Shown: positions 14,947-46,190 of the stretch, piece by piece
Position numbering within the stretch: the stretch's first letter is position 1
Layout: each line of letters starts with the position of its first letter
Assembly: GCA_037179515.1 (NCBI GenBank)
Contig: JAXCGZ010005702.1
Coordinates: forward strand, 125,001-189,000
Direction: 5' to 3'
DNA: 64,000 nucleotides
Origin: Halocaridina rubra
Taxonomy: Eukaryota; Arthropoda; Malacostraca; Decapoda; Atyidae
Program-made: the position numbers and the translations under genes
Notes under the pieces: generated by a model
Told to the model about the DNA's origin: nothing
The model's input: only the letters and a program-made list of their open reading frames with translations
Database searches by the model: none

Positions 14947-15830
14947 GGAATGCCTATTCAGTGACTTTGATTTAGTGTTTGTCTTCCTGGAAGACATTCT
15001 TATATTTGCTAGTGACTTGGAAAAGCATGTAAAACAACTAAAAACTAGCTTCAGGATTCTCAGTGACAACAGTTGATAAATCTCTCTAGATAAAAGTGTT
15101 TTTGTTGCTGGCTCTTTATATTTCCTGGAATTTGCAATGTCTCATCAAGGTATAGCCCCTCAAGAATGTAAGAAATCACCAATCCAGGACTTTCCATTAC
15201 CCCCAGATTCTAAGGGCTTAAGAAGGTTTCTGGGCATTGGTTGTTTTTATAGAAGGCTAATTCCTCACCTTGCTGATACAGTGATTCCCCTGACAAAACT
15301 TATAAAAGAATTTCTGAATGTTCAGCAGCTACAGTGGTCAGAAGAAGCTGCAAAATCCTTCACTGCCATCAAATAGGCTTTACAAAATGTGTCGGTTTCA
15401 TGTCATCACGCCCCTGTATCAGTTTCCCTGCAGTTGGTGACTGATTGTTCTGCTATGGCTGCAAGAGCTGCCCTCTATCAAATGGTGGATGGTTCACCAT
15501 TGTCTATTGGAATTTACTCCGGGAGGTTATCTGAATCTCAACAGAAGTAGTGCATTTGACCAAGAGTTGTTGGCTGCATATTCAGCTGTCTTGCATTTCA
15601 AAGATATAATTTAAGGACGTCAGGTCACATTATTCACAGACCATAAACCATTAGTTTCTGATTTTCATATTAGGAACCCAGCTAAGACACATACTCAGCA
15701 AAAACGTCATTCTTGCTCAATGGAGTATGTGACCAACATGGAGTATCACCGTGGTGGTGATAACATTGTTGCTGACTGCCTTTCAAGATCAGTTAATGTC
15801 ATCTCTATTTCACTTATTGATTTACCTGTA
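14947..15830 (+). pseudogene. Gypsy-1 RT second part and RNase H relic
   Basis: [21 protein letters not shown] is the RT active-site region, in which the YxDD-type box reads LED, a loss of one catalytic Asp. IQDFPLPPDSKGLRRFLG and FYRRLIPHLADTV follow, then a decayed RNase H containing VTDCSAMAARAALYQM. Multiple stops and frame changes follow from about 15373 on. Confidence 0.75.
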
Positions 15831-15899
15831 GTAGTCAGTCCTCACGAATGAGACGAAGAAATAAAATCTCTCCAGAATAACCTCAAAGATTATCCGCTG

Positions 15900-16693
15900 A
15901 CTAACAATCAGATTATTAAGTGTGACCTTTTGCACCACAGCCACTCAGAAAAGATATCTTCAGCCCCTTACATACCATCTCCCATCCTGGTGTTGAAGGT
16001 TCTCTCTGATTTACCAAGTCCAGATTCTTTTAGCCTCTGAGTGGACAAAGTTGTACGTCAATGGACATGCTTTGGTCAAACAACAAAGGTTATGCAGCAC
16101 ACTAAATCCCAGATTCTACTTTTGGAAATCCCTTGTCAGCAATATGAAGTGGTTCACATGGACATTATTACCACCGTTTTCTCCTGCTAATAGAGATTCC
16201 AAACTCCTTACCATATTTGCTAATCTGTATTAATCGTGAAACCAAAAAAGCTGTGCCTCTCATGGAAGTTACAGGGAAAGCAATTCTCCATGCAGTTCTC
16301 AGTGGATAGGTTCCCAGATCTGGTGTACCTCTTGATGTCATAATTCATAGAGGAGCTCTTTTTGAGTCAGAATTGTTTCTAGAACAATCTTCCTACATAG
16401 GATGCCGTTGCCCGCAAATTACAGCCTGTCATCCTCAAGACGATGTAATAGTAGGACGTTCCCATGGGATCTTGAAGACAGCTTTAATGGCCAGACAGCA
16501 AGATTGGCTCAATGCCCTGCCAGTTATCCTCCTTGCCCTACGTTGTATGCCAAACTCCTCAGGTTATTCAACTGTCACCATAGTGACTGAAAAACTTTCA
16601 CTTAGTCCTAGTGATTTATTTGTGAAACCTCCTGTTTCATCAGGTTCTAAAGTAGATTTTATAAAAACTTTTGCTAAGTGTATGAGAAATTGA
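15900..16693 (+). pseudogene. Gypsy-1 integrase relic
   Basis: Recognisable pieces are EVVHMDII (first catalytic Asp region, near 16145), FESELFLEQSSYIG, HPQDDVIVGRSHGILKTALM and RQQDWLNALPVILLALR. The third catalytic residue, Glu in the usual ..VER.H motif, is Gly here. Frameshifts are frequent. Confidence 0.7.
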
Positions 16694-16939
16694 TTTTACT
16701 CATTTATCACTCTTCAACAATGCCTAGTGTACCTAAACTCTCAAGTGATTTATCCAGTATGCCTAAAGTTTGGGTTCCTTTGGATCGTGTCAGAAAACCA
16801 TTGGAATCACCATGGTGATATACAGGTCCTTTTCCAGTAACTTGGGGACATGAGAATATTTTAAGATACAATTGCCTTAAGGAGACACCAATAATGTATC
16901 TATAAACCGTTTGATACCTGCAAAATGACCTAAAGTACC

Positions 16940-17296
16940 ATGTGTAAGCTATCAAAGGTCTCCTCATATTGTGTGTTCCTTAAAGTGATTCTGAACTCTA
17001 ATAATTTATCAGATGTAGTTTCTAGTGACACCACTGATCTTTTATCAGCTCCAGTTGAAAATATATCTGACACTTGTGTTTCTGAAGACAGTCATAGCAA
17101 TATTCCTCAGGAATTATCACAACCACTAATTTTACCTTCTCAGACAACTGCTGTATCTCGTTCTGGGAGAAAGGTTAATTTTGCAGCTAACCCAGATATC
17201 TATTTTTTTCTGAGATACCGTCTCCCAGGGGTATCTATCGTAATGACGCTAGATTTTGATTACGAGTTGCTTGATTGCGATGTTGTGTTTACTTGA
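16940..17296 (+). pseudogene. Gypsy-1 pol C-terminal tail
   Basis: An open frame of about 118 codons ends with SRSGRKVNFAANPDIY, a conserved tail motif of gypsy-type polyproteins. The part between 16694 and 16940 is decayed. Confidence 0.6.
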
Positions 17297-17779
17297 ATTT
17301 AGCGACATTGTAGCTGTTAAAGATTCTCGGTTTCAATATAATTTGTTTGATAATACTAAGAATTTTATTAATATTAACAGTGGTTTAAATTACGAGTTTA
17401 AGCTTGTCTGTATTTAAGACTGCAGCATGAAATTATCAATAGAACTCAAGAGCCAAGTCAACCGTCTGTATTGGCTAAAATGGAAAATGGACCACTCCTC
17501 AATTGAATTATTAGCTGTGCATCGGTAATGTCAGTCAGCATAGCAAATGTCATAAGTACTGCTTATATTACATACCATCTATTATATATTAATTTTTAAT
17601 TGAATTTTTATATTTCGTGCATAGTTTGTTGCTCTATTACTTATTATCTTATGTCAATATTGTGTAATTATTGTAAATTGTTATTTGTATAAGTAGTTAC
17701 ATAATTATTCTAGATAAGGCATGATCATAAAACTCAATACAATGTATATCTCAGAAACTGTCAGAATGATGAAGGGACC

Positions 17780-17875
17780 ACTAGTTAGGCATCGATAAAC
17801 CTAATTAAGAATGGTCGGATTCTTATTGCCCTCCTTAGGTTTAACCCAATAACAAAAAGGTTGCCTGGCCTCACA
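17780..17875 (+). repeat. Gypsy-1 3' LTR, end portion
   Basis: Counterpart of 13141-13236. The upstream limit of the 3' LTR cannot be placed because the 5' copy is truncated; it could begin near 17300. Confidence 0.65.
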
Positions 17876-19548
<1,673 letters not shown>

Positions 19549-19596
19549 GTATATATATAATATATATATATATATATTATATATATATATATATAT

Positions 19597-20041
19597 GATT
19601 ACTGTCAACATAATATTTCTCCCAACCCAATTCACCTTACTGAAATTTTCTTTAGAATACCTTTCCCACAGCAAGGAATTAAAGGTTTCATATTGCAATT
19701 TCTTGTACTGATGATTAGCACCTCAACTAAGTTTAATTCCTTTAAACTTACTCCTTCCCATTTTTGATATTATAGTTTGAATCTATTGCCAATATTCAAG
19801 ATGAAGTATTAAAGTATTGAACATGAGTCATTTTAAAGCCTTGTATATAGATGCGCATGTGTGTCATATGCTCTATTTATTAAGCACTGCATACTCTACA
19901 AATCAACAGAGTATGTACAAGCATAACTCTCAATGAGTAGGGAATATTGAGTGCATGTCTTGCAGTGAAATATCAGTAGTCTGACCTATGAGAGGGTAAT
20001 CATTAACCTGGAGGGAGAAAATGAAATTAGGTCTTTCAGGA
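19597..20041. other. Non-coding stretch downstream of Ran
   Basis: Short (TA)n at 19550-19596, then unique-looking sequence beyond the Ran polyadenylation signal. No gene seen. Confidence 0.5.
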
Positions 20042-20047
20042 TTTATT
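20042..20047 (-). terminator. Candidate Ran polyadenylation signal
   Basis: AATAAA on the minus strand about 350 bases after the stop codon. This predicts a 3' UTR of roughly 370 bases. No transcript evidence is available. Confidence 0.5.
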
Positions 20048-20394
20048 AGAAAAAATCTGACATCCAAGATTCAGATACCAATACAGAATGAAAACAAGTG
20101 CCAACAAATATTTTGATGTAACGACATTCTTAAATACATTATTTTGAGTTGGAGGAATGTTCCAAAGCAAGGAAAATGATTCAGATCTCCCTTTTTAATT
20201 CTAATATAACCATTAAAATAATTTGAAGCACAAAAACGATACAATAAGGTTAGCAATATCAAGATACAGTGAATCAAATTTGCAATGGCAAGATATGCTA
20301 AAACAGGACAATAAGGTTTGAAATATCAAATACGCTGAAACACGCCCATACAAAAGTCAGGAGGCGAGTAATGTGTACTATATCACAGCAGTGA

Positions 20395-33427
<13,033 letters not shown>

Positions 33428-33459
33428 TATGAATTTTTATCTTGTTTTGCTGGTTACTT

Positions 33460-37561
<4,102 letters not shown>

Positions 37562-37649
37562 TTCCCAAAGCCGTACGGACCAGAATCCCGTCAATGAGGT
37601 GGTGGCGGCTGATGTCAGTGTAGCCAACTTTGGCCTCCTCCAAAACCAC

Positions 37650-37830
37650 TCCCCCCCCCCCACCCGAATAATTCTTTGGCCTACTAGGTACACTTTTCGT
37701 CCTCTTCCAGGACCTCCTCTTTTTTTTTTTTTTTTTTTTTTTAGAACACCTTTTCGGCCTCTTCTAGAACCATTTTTTACCTCCTTCGGTACCACTTTTT
37801 GGCCTCTTCTAGACTCTTTTCTTGGTCTCA
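37650..37830 (-). repeat. Degenerate ~23-bp minisatellite
   Basis: On the minus strand, units resembling gaagaggccaaaaagtggt recur with C-to-T/G-to-A type variation (ggcctcttctagaacc at about 37758 and ggcctcttctagactc at about 37802 on plus). A C-run and a T-run interrupt it. The Arg/Gly/Lys-rich open frame across it is a repeat artefact. Confidence 0.65.
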
Positions 37831-37849
37831 GAGGAAGGAACGGAAATAG

Positions 37850-38884
37850 TACTTGCATATCGCAACAAGATCTTCAAAGATTATATTATTCCATGGACAC
37901 AATTATTAGTCGATGTATGAGTTGCCAGTTTTGGCCTTCAAAGGTTAAAAGTGCTATTTACACAATGTTTAGCTTCAAAGAGGTAAGATTAAAATTAAAT
38001 ATGCATTACACTTCTAAAATAATTATCAATACGACAAAACTGTTGTAATTATTTATTATTCTATGGTAGATTACATTTTTATTACTTAATAACGAATATG
38101 AAGTAGCACGTATGTTCTGTATTTCATTTGCCATGGTCTTCCCATATGAAGTAATTGAAATGTTATATTAAAAAACAGACTCCGTTAAAACTTTGCCCAT
38201 CCTGGCACTTTTCTTGGTAATACTGTTCGTGGCGGCATGGTTGGATCGCATTTTACCGCCAAGTTTGATTTTATGTTGTTATATAATATTCTAATTAGAT
38301 TACTCCTGTCTCTAAATCTGTTAATTTTACTTTGCTTTATTTTATATGAAATACTTCTAAACAATATGAAGGGACTCATTTTATATTAATAATTTCAAAA
38401 ACTATCAAAGTCCTTCATTGAAATTTAAAGGCTTACCGTATGACGTCAAGAACGTTTGGTATATCTCTTAAGAATATATTCTTTTGACGAAAACTTATCT
38501 TTAGCCGTACATCCGTAAACAAACTTTATTTTTCATTATGTAAAGTCAGTTAGTTTAGGTTTTCGCTGTTGTTGATTTTAATTTCATCGTAGAATGATCA
38601 TTGTTCACACTTGCCTATGATGATGAAACATGTCGAAGCAAGTTTTATGGCCGTTTTAAGTTACAAATTTGCCATATAATTATACAATATTTTCCCAAGC
38701 CTGATACGACACATTACCACTTTATATTGAAATAGCCATGTAATAATTTGAAACAATTTATTTTTATGATTGAAAAATAAACACAATTATATTTATCTGA
38801 CTTTCCAATAATAATCTTCATTTTCCGCATTCTATTTATTGTATCTTTGGTCTTCGTGTACAGTTACGCATATCCTGACAACTC
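37850..38884. other. Non-coding stretch, nothing recognised
   Basis: AT-rich unique-looking sequence before LINE-2; no supported gene. Confidence 0.5.
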
Positions 38885-39284
38885 TTGTTCACTGGTAGGT
38901 ACAGTTGTCTTTCCATTTAAGTGTAAATTCGGCCCTACTTAAAATTACTGATAAAATTTATAGTAATATTGAAAATAAGAAAATATCACTTTTATTATTG
39001 TTAGATTTGTCTAAAGCATTTGACAGTGTACACCATCAAATTATAATGAGAAAACTTTCCAAAGTTTATGTTGACTCATTTTGGTTCGAAAATTATCTGA
39101 AAGATCGAATTCAATCAGTTCGAATGGGCTCGACTCTCTCTTCTTCTTTAGATATCAGTTTTGGCGTTACTCGGGATTCAATTTTGGGTCCTCTGCTTTT
39201 CCTAATATATGTTAATGATTTACCTCAATTTATAAGAGATTGCCTACTTGTTATGTATGCTGATGACACCCTTGTTGTTGTTGT

Positions 39285-40778
39285 TGTTTGAGGTTAAAGC
39301 CAACCTTGTGTTGGCACGGGCCCTTGTTCAAAGAACGGCCCGTAGGTTAGAGGTTATACCTCTTGGTTTGTTTTATCACCTTGGTGGTTCGAAAGTTTCC
39401 AAGGTGGTGAGATGTGTGTCTATGTTGTCAAGTATTTCCTTAACAATTTTCGCTGCATGAACTGTCGCATTGGTGTGTTGTGGTTCCATGTTTAATCCGT
39501 TCCTTAAGCTGTTTGTCTTTGGACATTCTAAAAGATAATGCAGCAGGGCCTTATCAGTTATCATTTGACAGTGTGCACACTCTTTTCTGGGGTTCTCAAT
39601 GATTTCCCAGCAGCATTTGTAGCCTAGCCTGAGTCTAGCTATCATGACAGCCAGACTCCTTGGGGTGTATTTGGATACCGGTGAAGGCTCTAGCTTTGTT
39701 GCTTCCCTGTACCACGTGGCAGAGTAGGAGCTTCTGTTGACCCAGTAGTTGTGGTTTTCCTGCTTTGATCTCTGTAGTGCCTGCTTGGTTTTTGATTTGT
39801 ATTGTTGAAGACTGGGTTGTATAGATTGCTGTATGCTGTGGCATAAGACGGCATCCTTGGCAAGTTGATCAGCCTTGTCATTTCCAGGGATGTTGATATG
39901 GCTGGGTATCCAGTTGATGGTTACCGGTCTTCCTTGTTCTTGATGTTGCACTAGCAGTGTTTGGACCGTGCTGATTAGGTTGATGTTTTCTTTGAACTTC
40001 TGCTGCTGTAGTGCTTGGACAGAGGAGAGTGAGTCGGTGTGTATCGTAACAGGTCCTTGTCCTTTTTCAATTGAGTTGTGCAGAGCCATTTTGATGGCAT
40101 ATAACTCAGTTTGCAGAGTGGAGCAGGAGTCTGAAAGTCTCCAGGAGGCTGTAAAACTCTCCGAGTAGACTGCCGCTCCAGTTGCAGGGATACCAGCATT
40201 GACAGTACCATCTGTGTAATAGGAGACGCCTTCTGCTTGGTTGGTTTCAGCGATGGCAGCTAGAGCTGCTTCATGCAGTTGTATCTTTGAACAGGCTTTC
40301 TTACTATCAGGAAGACTAGTGGTGTTGAATTTTGCAGGGTGTGCTCTCCATGGGACTAGCGGCTTGTAGTTGGTGCAGGGCTTGTCTAAGTTTATTCTTG
40401 CCAGTTCAGATGCCATGTTGCATTTGTGAATACTTTTCAGAAGGTGGCCGGCATAGCTGTTTGGGATAGGGAGGTCAGGATGTTTGTTGAGGGCATCTTT
40501 CAGCCTTGTTTGCGTGTGGGATTTCCTTTCGGATAGCAGAGCCTTTGTTATGGAGTTGGTGTTGGAAACGTTTATCCAGCTATATAAGGGAGGTAGATTT
40601 GTTTCCATTTGTAGGTTGCATATCCTGGTCCACATAGGAGCCCCCAGCATGTAACGCATGGCGTTGTTCTGGATCACTTCAATGGTGGAGATTTGTTGTG
40701 CATTGAGGTTGGCTAGGGTTGGGGCGCTGTAGGTAATCAGGGATCTAATGGTGGCTGTATAAAATTTCCTTAGGACCT
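39285..40778 (-). mobile_element. I-like LINE fragment with RNase H, inserted in LINE-2
   Basis: The open frame covers the C-terminus of an RT-RNase H polyprotein and ends in a (CAA)n tail at about 39288-39274, as in I-group LINEs with short-repeat tails. It is 5'-truncated at about 40778, where LINE-2 sequence resumes. Direct target duplications are not clear. Confidence 0.82.
39376..40775 (-). CDS. RNase H-containing C-terminal part of an I-like LINE polyprotein
   Basis: Uninterrupted frame of about 466 codons; it is open from the truncation point, so it has no genuine start. RT thumb-like sequence (TYSAPTLANLNAQQISTIE, NNAMRYMLGAPMWTR) comes first, then an RNase H1 fold. Numbered from the first GTG in the frame (40677), the fold has Asp155 in YYTDGT, Glu191 in LQTELYAI, Asp214 in HTDSLSS and His260/Asp270 in WIPSHINIPGNDKAD. 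A Cys/His knuckle (CAHCQM, HYLLEC) follows and the protein ends FEPPR. RNase H removes template RNA during retrotransposition. The intact frame suggests recent insertion. A cellular RNase H is unlikely given the fold order and context. Confidence 0.85.
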
Positions 40779-41788
40779 GAATACCTGTGACACTGATAGA
40801 ATTCCTGAAATCTTAAAAAGGGCTGCAGATATATTAAACTGTGCCAAAAGTTATTTTAACAGTAATGGTCTTTTACTGAACGAAAATAAAACTAAATTCG
40901 TTATTTTTGGATCAAATCAATACCTGTCTCGCATTCCTGAGAACATCAGTATAAATTTCAACAATGTTTCACTCTTCCCATCTAATAAGGTTAAAAATCT
41001 AGGAGTTATTATGGACAGTACCATGACATTTAATTTTCATATCGATGAACTACATAAAAAAGTGAACGGGACCCTTATTTACTTGAACAGAGTCTATGAA
41101 AGATTCGAGCCTGATTGTAGGGTAATTGTAGTACAAACATTGATTTTAAGTATTCTCAACTACTGTCTGAGTGTTTGGGGTTCCACGACTAAGACCCAGA
41201 TGTTACGAGTGAAAAGGCTCCACAATTTTGCTGCAAGAGTTGCCATAGGGGGGGGTGCATAAATATGATTACGTGACTCCCCTCTTTGAGAGATTGGGTT
41301 GGCTAAGGATGGACATGAAGTTCATATATAATATCTGTCTTTTAGTTTTTAAAATAAATCATGGAATATTACCGGAATGGCTCTTCTCATTGCCAACAGT
41401 TAATCAAGTGCGTATCAATAACGTCAACACCAGATATCAGAATTCTTTTTACGTGCCCAGAACTTCCACTGATATTGGGGCAAGAGCCTTAAATGTAATG
41501 GGCCCGAGACTTTGGAACTCTTTACCCGCAAACTTAAGAAACTGCCAGACATTACCCTCATTTAAATCTCATCTTTTAAATCACCTACTTAATAAGTGAT
41601 TTTAGTCTCATTATTATCCTCCCATTGGGTAGACGAAGTGTACGTATGCTTATTTTAATGTGTAAATATTTTGATTATGTGCTTTGCAAATTTCATTTGT
41701 TTCATTTTGACATTTGTAATTTGTAATTAGATTAATTATCATATAATAGCCATTTTTGATGGAATAAAGTTTTTTACTTTGACTTTGA

Positions 41789-41792
41789 CTCT

Positions 41793-41850
<58 letters not shown>
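41789..41850. repeat. (CT)n microsatellite at the LINE-2 3' end
   Basis: CT array directly following the TTTGAC terminus of LINE-2. Confidence 0.95.
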
Positions 41851-41853
<3 letters not shown>

Positions 41854-42015
41854 ACACACCATTCCCTCTATTACTACGTTTATCATTTCGCTTACTATAT
41901 CATCAGTATTTTTTTTTTTGGCTTAGATTTTTTCCATTCCAATACATATTTCCATTAAAAACGAAAAGTAAAGTAAATTCGTTTTGTTAACCTACCTCTG
42001 TCACCATACATACTA

Positions 42016-42844
42016 ATGAATTTATCCCTCTTTTACCTGCGATCTGCTGTCAAATGTCGGGTCAAGATGGGTGGTGTCAAAGTAAAGGACAAAGACCCCT
42101 CAGCGGAATCCAGTCATCGTAGAGATGATATATTTAAATGCCTCATTGAAGACAGTATTATCGTTTATAAAGTAATCCATAACCAGAATGTTTTTTTCTT
42201 GGTCCTGGGTGATGAGGATATGGAAAACTCACCACTAGTGAATGCAAAGCCATTTTCGATAAAAGGAAGTTTGAAATCACCATGCCATCTGAACTTAATG
42301 CTCAGAAAACAGTTGTGCTTATGAACGTGGACCCATATGTTACAGGGAATAATAACGAAGAAATTAAAGTGGAAAAGACTAAATGAGAGCATCAAAGTAG
42401 AATCAGTCATCAATATTCCCACTACAACACGTACGTTGAAATTGCGCCTTAAAACCATAAGCATGGCAACGAAGATGTTGAAGATGAGGTCTTCATAAAT
42501 ATTAAACAATTGTTCTAAGAGCCACAGCTTAGATCACGTCACTAGCGACTGCCCTAGTGATATCACTAGTTGCTCATATTGCTCTGAAATAGGTCACAGA
42601 TGGAACAACAACAAATGAAAGACTAAGACCTAGAAATGCTTTGACTGTTCAGGGGACCACTCCACACTAGCTGCTGGATGCCCCTTGAAGAAGAAAATAA
42701 TAAATGAGGAAATAACTGAAATAAGAAAGGCCAAAACGGAACCTACATTCTCCTACTCTGAAGCAGTAGGAACAACTCTTACCAAAGCTACCATTATGCC
42801 AAATGATCAACTACGTTATCCCTTGGAACCCGAAAGATGACTAC
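42016..42844 (+). pseudogene. LINE ORF1 (nucleic-acid-binding protein), first part
   Basis: Frame-shifted pieces give FEITMPSELNAQKTVVLMNVD, VESVINIPTTTRTLKLRLK, and Cys/His knuckles CSYCSEIGHRWNNNK and CFDCSGDHSTLAAGCP. This is the layout of Gag-like ORF1 proteins of arthropod non-LTR elements, which bind the element's RNA. Stops and frameshifts are present near 42230 and 42385. The BEL element interrupts it; the sequence resumes at 48226. Confidence 0.7.
42840..42844. repeat. Target site duplication, left (actac)
   Basis: Identical 5-mer at 48221-48225, flanking the BEL/Pao element. Confidence 0.9.
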
Positions 42845-43780
42845 TGTCTTGAATATATTTTAAGACAGTTTATTTCTACGTACATATGTAAGTGTTCTTT
42901 TGCATGATAGTTTTGTTTATTGTAGTTTAAGTGCATGTATGTAGATTTACAGACATTGCATGTATACTTATTCAATTATATTAAATTTACGTATATGAAT
43001 AAGCATTCATTTGTAGTATGTATAAGTATTTTTATTTATAGTGTATCTATAGCTCCGAAGTCGAGAGCGAAATCTGCTTTGGCAAGCTTTCTGCCAATTA
43101 ATTTTTTACCGCGTCAAGTTCTTCGCAATTATAATTGTCCATGTGGTCAGAACATGATTTTTCTTGTGCTGAATGAACGACAGAGTTTGTGCTTTGTTTT
43201 ATTTGTGAGTTTATTCTCAGTTGCTGTCGTGAGATGCTACGAGGCACTCATTTTACTGTGTTTATTGACAGTACTTATAAGTTTGTTAATGAGTAATTAG
43301 TTGCTCTCGTGAGGCACTACGAGACACTCAAGTAGAAGAACGCAGTAGAGATACATGATCTGAAGTTATTCAAGTTTGATTCGGGGTCCCGTGATTGCTG
43401 ACGACATTTGGGTTTTCCGGATAGATGAGTACAGATTTAACTTATTTCTAACAATGTTTATGACTACGTGTGAGGACAGAATGAGCTCATTTAATTGAAC
43501 ACTGGTAGGTAGAATGTATGTTGGAAAATTTAGTATTCTGTATGATGTTTTGCTCTAAGGTGAGGAGAGTTTATTTAATCATTCACATATCAACAATTCA
43601 CAACCCCCCCTTATAATATATTTGCATGTATGTCTATGTATGTAATTTTAATTATATTTTATTAGGTAGAGGATTTTAATTTTGGGATCGCTTGTAGGCC
43701 TCTACCAAAGCCGTGTCAGGATTTCCGGATTTAGGGGATTATAAGATCGAAGGGTAATAACACATAGGAAATCCTCCACA
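42845..43780 (+). repeat. BEL 5' LTR
   Basis: 936 bp, starts TGTCTTGAATA and ends ATCCTCCACA. It matches 47308-48220 with substitutions and small indels, including a ~21-bp segment present only here near 43320. A primer-binding-like stretch (ttggtcctttgaacca) follows at about 43785. Confidence 0.93.
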
Positions 43781-44534
43781 GCTTTTGGTCCTTTGAACCA
43801 GATGAGAATTGGTGCGGTAATGGTGAAAATAGTGTACATTTTAGATAAGCTCCCAATTTGGAAGAAGTTAGTGTAAAACTCTACGGCTAAAATTGTCCAT
43901 ATTTCAGCAAAAAAAAAAAGGAAGAGCATTGCATGTATTTGCATGAATATTGCAAATATAGCTTTGAGACTTAAGTAGTTGTTGAAATAAATAAGAGTAT
44001 CTTTTTCCCTTGTGGATAAAGTGTTTCTCTCTCTGTGGAAACAAAATATACTTTCGTAGTTGAGCGTCCATCAAGTAAATTGGAAATTAGTACCCAATTT
44101 CGGCTGGGTGAACAGTGGTTTTTAGGGATTTGTGTGTTTACATATTTCCCATTTAACGATGTCTAGAATGTCGTATTGATTCCTTTTTTTTACGTAAATA
44201 AACGGAAAGTAGTGACCCACCTACTGTTGGGTGCACAGTGTCGTTTATTGGAGGTACAGTGTGGTTTACGTTACACTTTCCATTTACTGTTACTGACTTA
44301 ACAGTGTCTTTTAGTCGATGAATAGTGTGTTTTACACTTTATGGATCGGTGTCATAATTGACGAAATTGAATAACTGTATGTTATCTTGAAATTTTGGAA
44401 GATTGTCTTATGATACTCTTTACAGAGTGAATGTTTGTTACAGTGTGGATGCATAAAGATCGTGGATTCTTTGATAATAAAACTGCATCAACAATTTGCT
44501 TGTTGTGTTCTTATGTTCTATTTGCTTTCTCAAT

Positions 44535-45253
44535 ATGTCGGTTAAACCTGAGGCATTACAACGTCTTCGGGAATCGGTTCAACGTGATTGTGTTCAGTGT
44601 CAAACAGAACTTCCCAAAGATGATGAGAAACTTGTTGTTACTTATTTAGAAAGATGTTATCATACACTAACAGAAAGATTCGGAAGATATGATAGGAAAT
44701 ATGAAGAATATGTCGACTATAAGCCCCTTAAAAATGATTCTGAAGAGGAGGATACAGAACATGACAATCTAGCTGAAACAGTAAATGATATTAGCTTAGC
44801 TGTCCTAGAATGGATTCATAAGTTAGGAGCTATGAAGAGTACTAGAGCTCCTAGTTCAGATAGTTCAAGCCTTCCCAGTGGGCAACCCACATCTAAATAT
44901 CCTGTAGTAAAATTACCACAGTTCTCTGGAAACTATGATGAATGGAAAGAGCTTTGGAATACATTTGATAGTTTAGTACATAGTACATCTATGGCAACTA
45001 TGACAAAGTTTACCATCTTAAGAAATGCCCTGAAAGGAGATGCCAAAGACACCATAAAGGGATATCCTGTTGCTAGTGAGAGTTATGATGAATGCATTCA
45101 ACAGCTACAAGCTGTTTATGCCAGCAAGGACAGGATTGTACGAAATTTAATGAGGAAATTGGTAAAAATACCAACTCCCTCTTCTAATTACCCATCACTT
45201 TTTAAGTTCAAGCAGGATGTAGAAGCCTTTTCTTGAAGTCTGGAAAATTATAG
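44535..45253 (+). pseudogene. BEL gag
   Basis: Start chosen at the ATG of MSVKPEALQRLRESV. The DUF1759-like core reads YPVVKLPQFSGNYDEWKELW, then TKFTILRNALKGDAKDTIKG. A stop at 45234-45236 falls inside the conserved domain and a one-base frame change lies near 45253, after which the frame continues in the next ORF. Confidence 0.85.
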
Positions 45254-45255
45254 AC

Positions 45256-45741
45256 ATGGAGAACACTGATTGGATGTTTTCAGAACTTGTGATGATGAAA
45301 TTACCAGAAGATGTAGATAACTGGATTAGCATGAAATTAGACACAAAATATCCTACATTTGGAACGCTCTTGAAGGAACTGGGAAAATATGTATATCATA
45401 TAGAAGGCAACAACACTAAAGATAACACAAAAGGAGATATCCAAGGCTCACAGAGAGATGAGACCCAGTCCTTTAAAAAGAGTGCAGGTAGTTATGGTGC
45501 TACTGCAAAGGTAGTAAATAGTAAATCAGAATGTGTATTCTGTGGTTGGCAAAGTCATAAGTCTGAACAGTGTAAAAAAGTAGTAAGCATAAATGAACGC
45601 AGAGACAAATTGAGAGACAGTAACAAATGTCTGAGATGTACTATATCAGGGCATTATGCAAATAATTGCTACACCCAGTTAAACTGTAATAAGTGTAAGA
45701 AAAATGGTCATCATGCAGCCTTATGTTACAAACAAGAATAA
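45256..45741 (+). pseudogene. BEL gag C-terminus with zinc knuckles
   Basis: MFSELVMMKLPEDVDNWISM continues the gag core. Cys/His knuckles follow: CVFCGWQSHKSEQC, CLRCTISGHYANNC and CNKCKKNGHHAALC. An in-frame TAA at 45739-45741 ends it; the same frame reopens straight into protease. Confidence 0.85.
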
Positions 45742-46182
45742 AATTTTCGTAGAAGGTTTGGAGAACCTACATATCTGAATGAACAGTCAGAATATGGTTC
45801 AAAATTAATAGATGAGTCAAGCAATGAGCAAGAACATTCTGACTCAGAAAAGGACAAGAAACATGTTGGTGTGATGATTATGAATGCAGTACAAAGGCAA
45901 GTGGTGAAGCCGAGTTTACCTGTATGTGCTTTGCCTACTGCAAGTGGAAAAGTAATCAGGTCAAAGGGAAATCTGTGGATAAACACTAGGTTATTCTTTG
46001 ATACAGGTTCCCAGTGTTTCTTTATAACTAGGGAACTAGCTGAAAGGCTTAAATTAAGCCAAGTAGATGAGATGTCTCTTGGTATTGATGCATTTCGTTC
46101 TGAAACAAAGAAAGGAATTTTTCCTGTTGTAAATGTAGTTATTAAATTGGGGAAAAGAAGAGCCAGAGTTAATTACTCGTAG
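45742..46182 (+). pseudogene. BEL protease (DUF1758-like)
   Basis: The frame holds PSLPVCALPTASGKVI, then LFFDTGSQCFFITRELAERL, with the DTGS aspartic-protease active site intact. A frame change near 46180 shifts the rest of the domain into the next ORF. Confidence 0.8.
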
Positions 46183-46190
46183 TTGATGAT

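Larger units (their letters stand above)
38885..41788 (+). mobile_element. LINE-2: second non-LTR family, 5'-truncated, interrupted
   Basis: A different family from copies A-F. The RT starts in SALLKITDKIYSNIENKK and continues with LLLLDLSKAFDSVHH, ILGPLLFLIYVNDLP and VMYADDT (to about 39280). It is then split by an antisense I-like LINE and resumes near 40780 with DTDRIPEILKRAADI, NENKTKFVIFGS, NLGVIMDSTMTF and, after a frame change near 41255, the C-terminal GARALNVMGPRLWNSLP, ending at 41598. The 3' UTR holds AATAAA near 41763 and ends in two TTTGAC units, a CR1/L2-like terminus. The GVPQG motif is substituted (GVTRDS), so it is inactive. Confidence 0.85.

Noticed and set aside
44431..44649. 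72-codon frame overlapping the start of BEL gag
   Set aside because: It is another frame of the gag region; the gag frame has the conserved family motifs.
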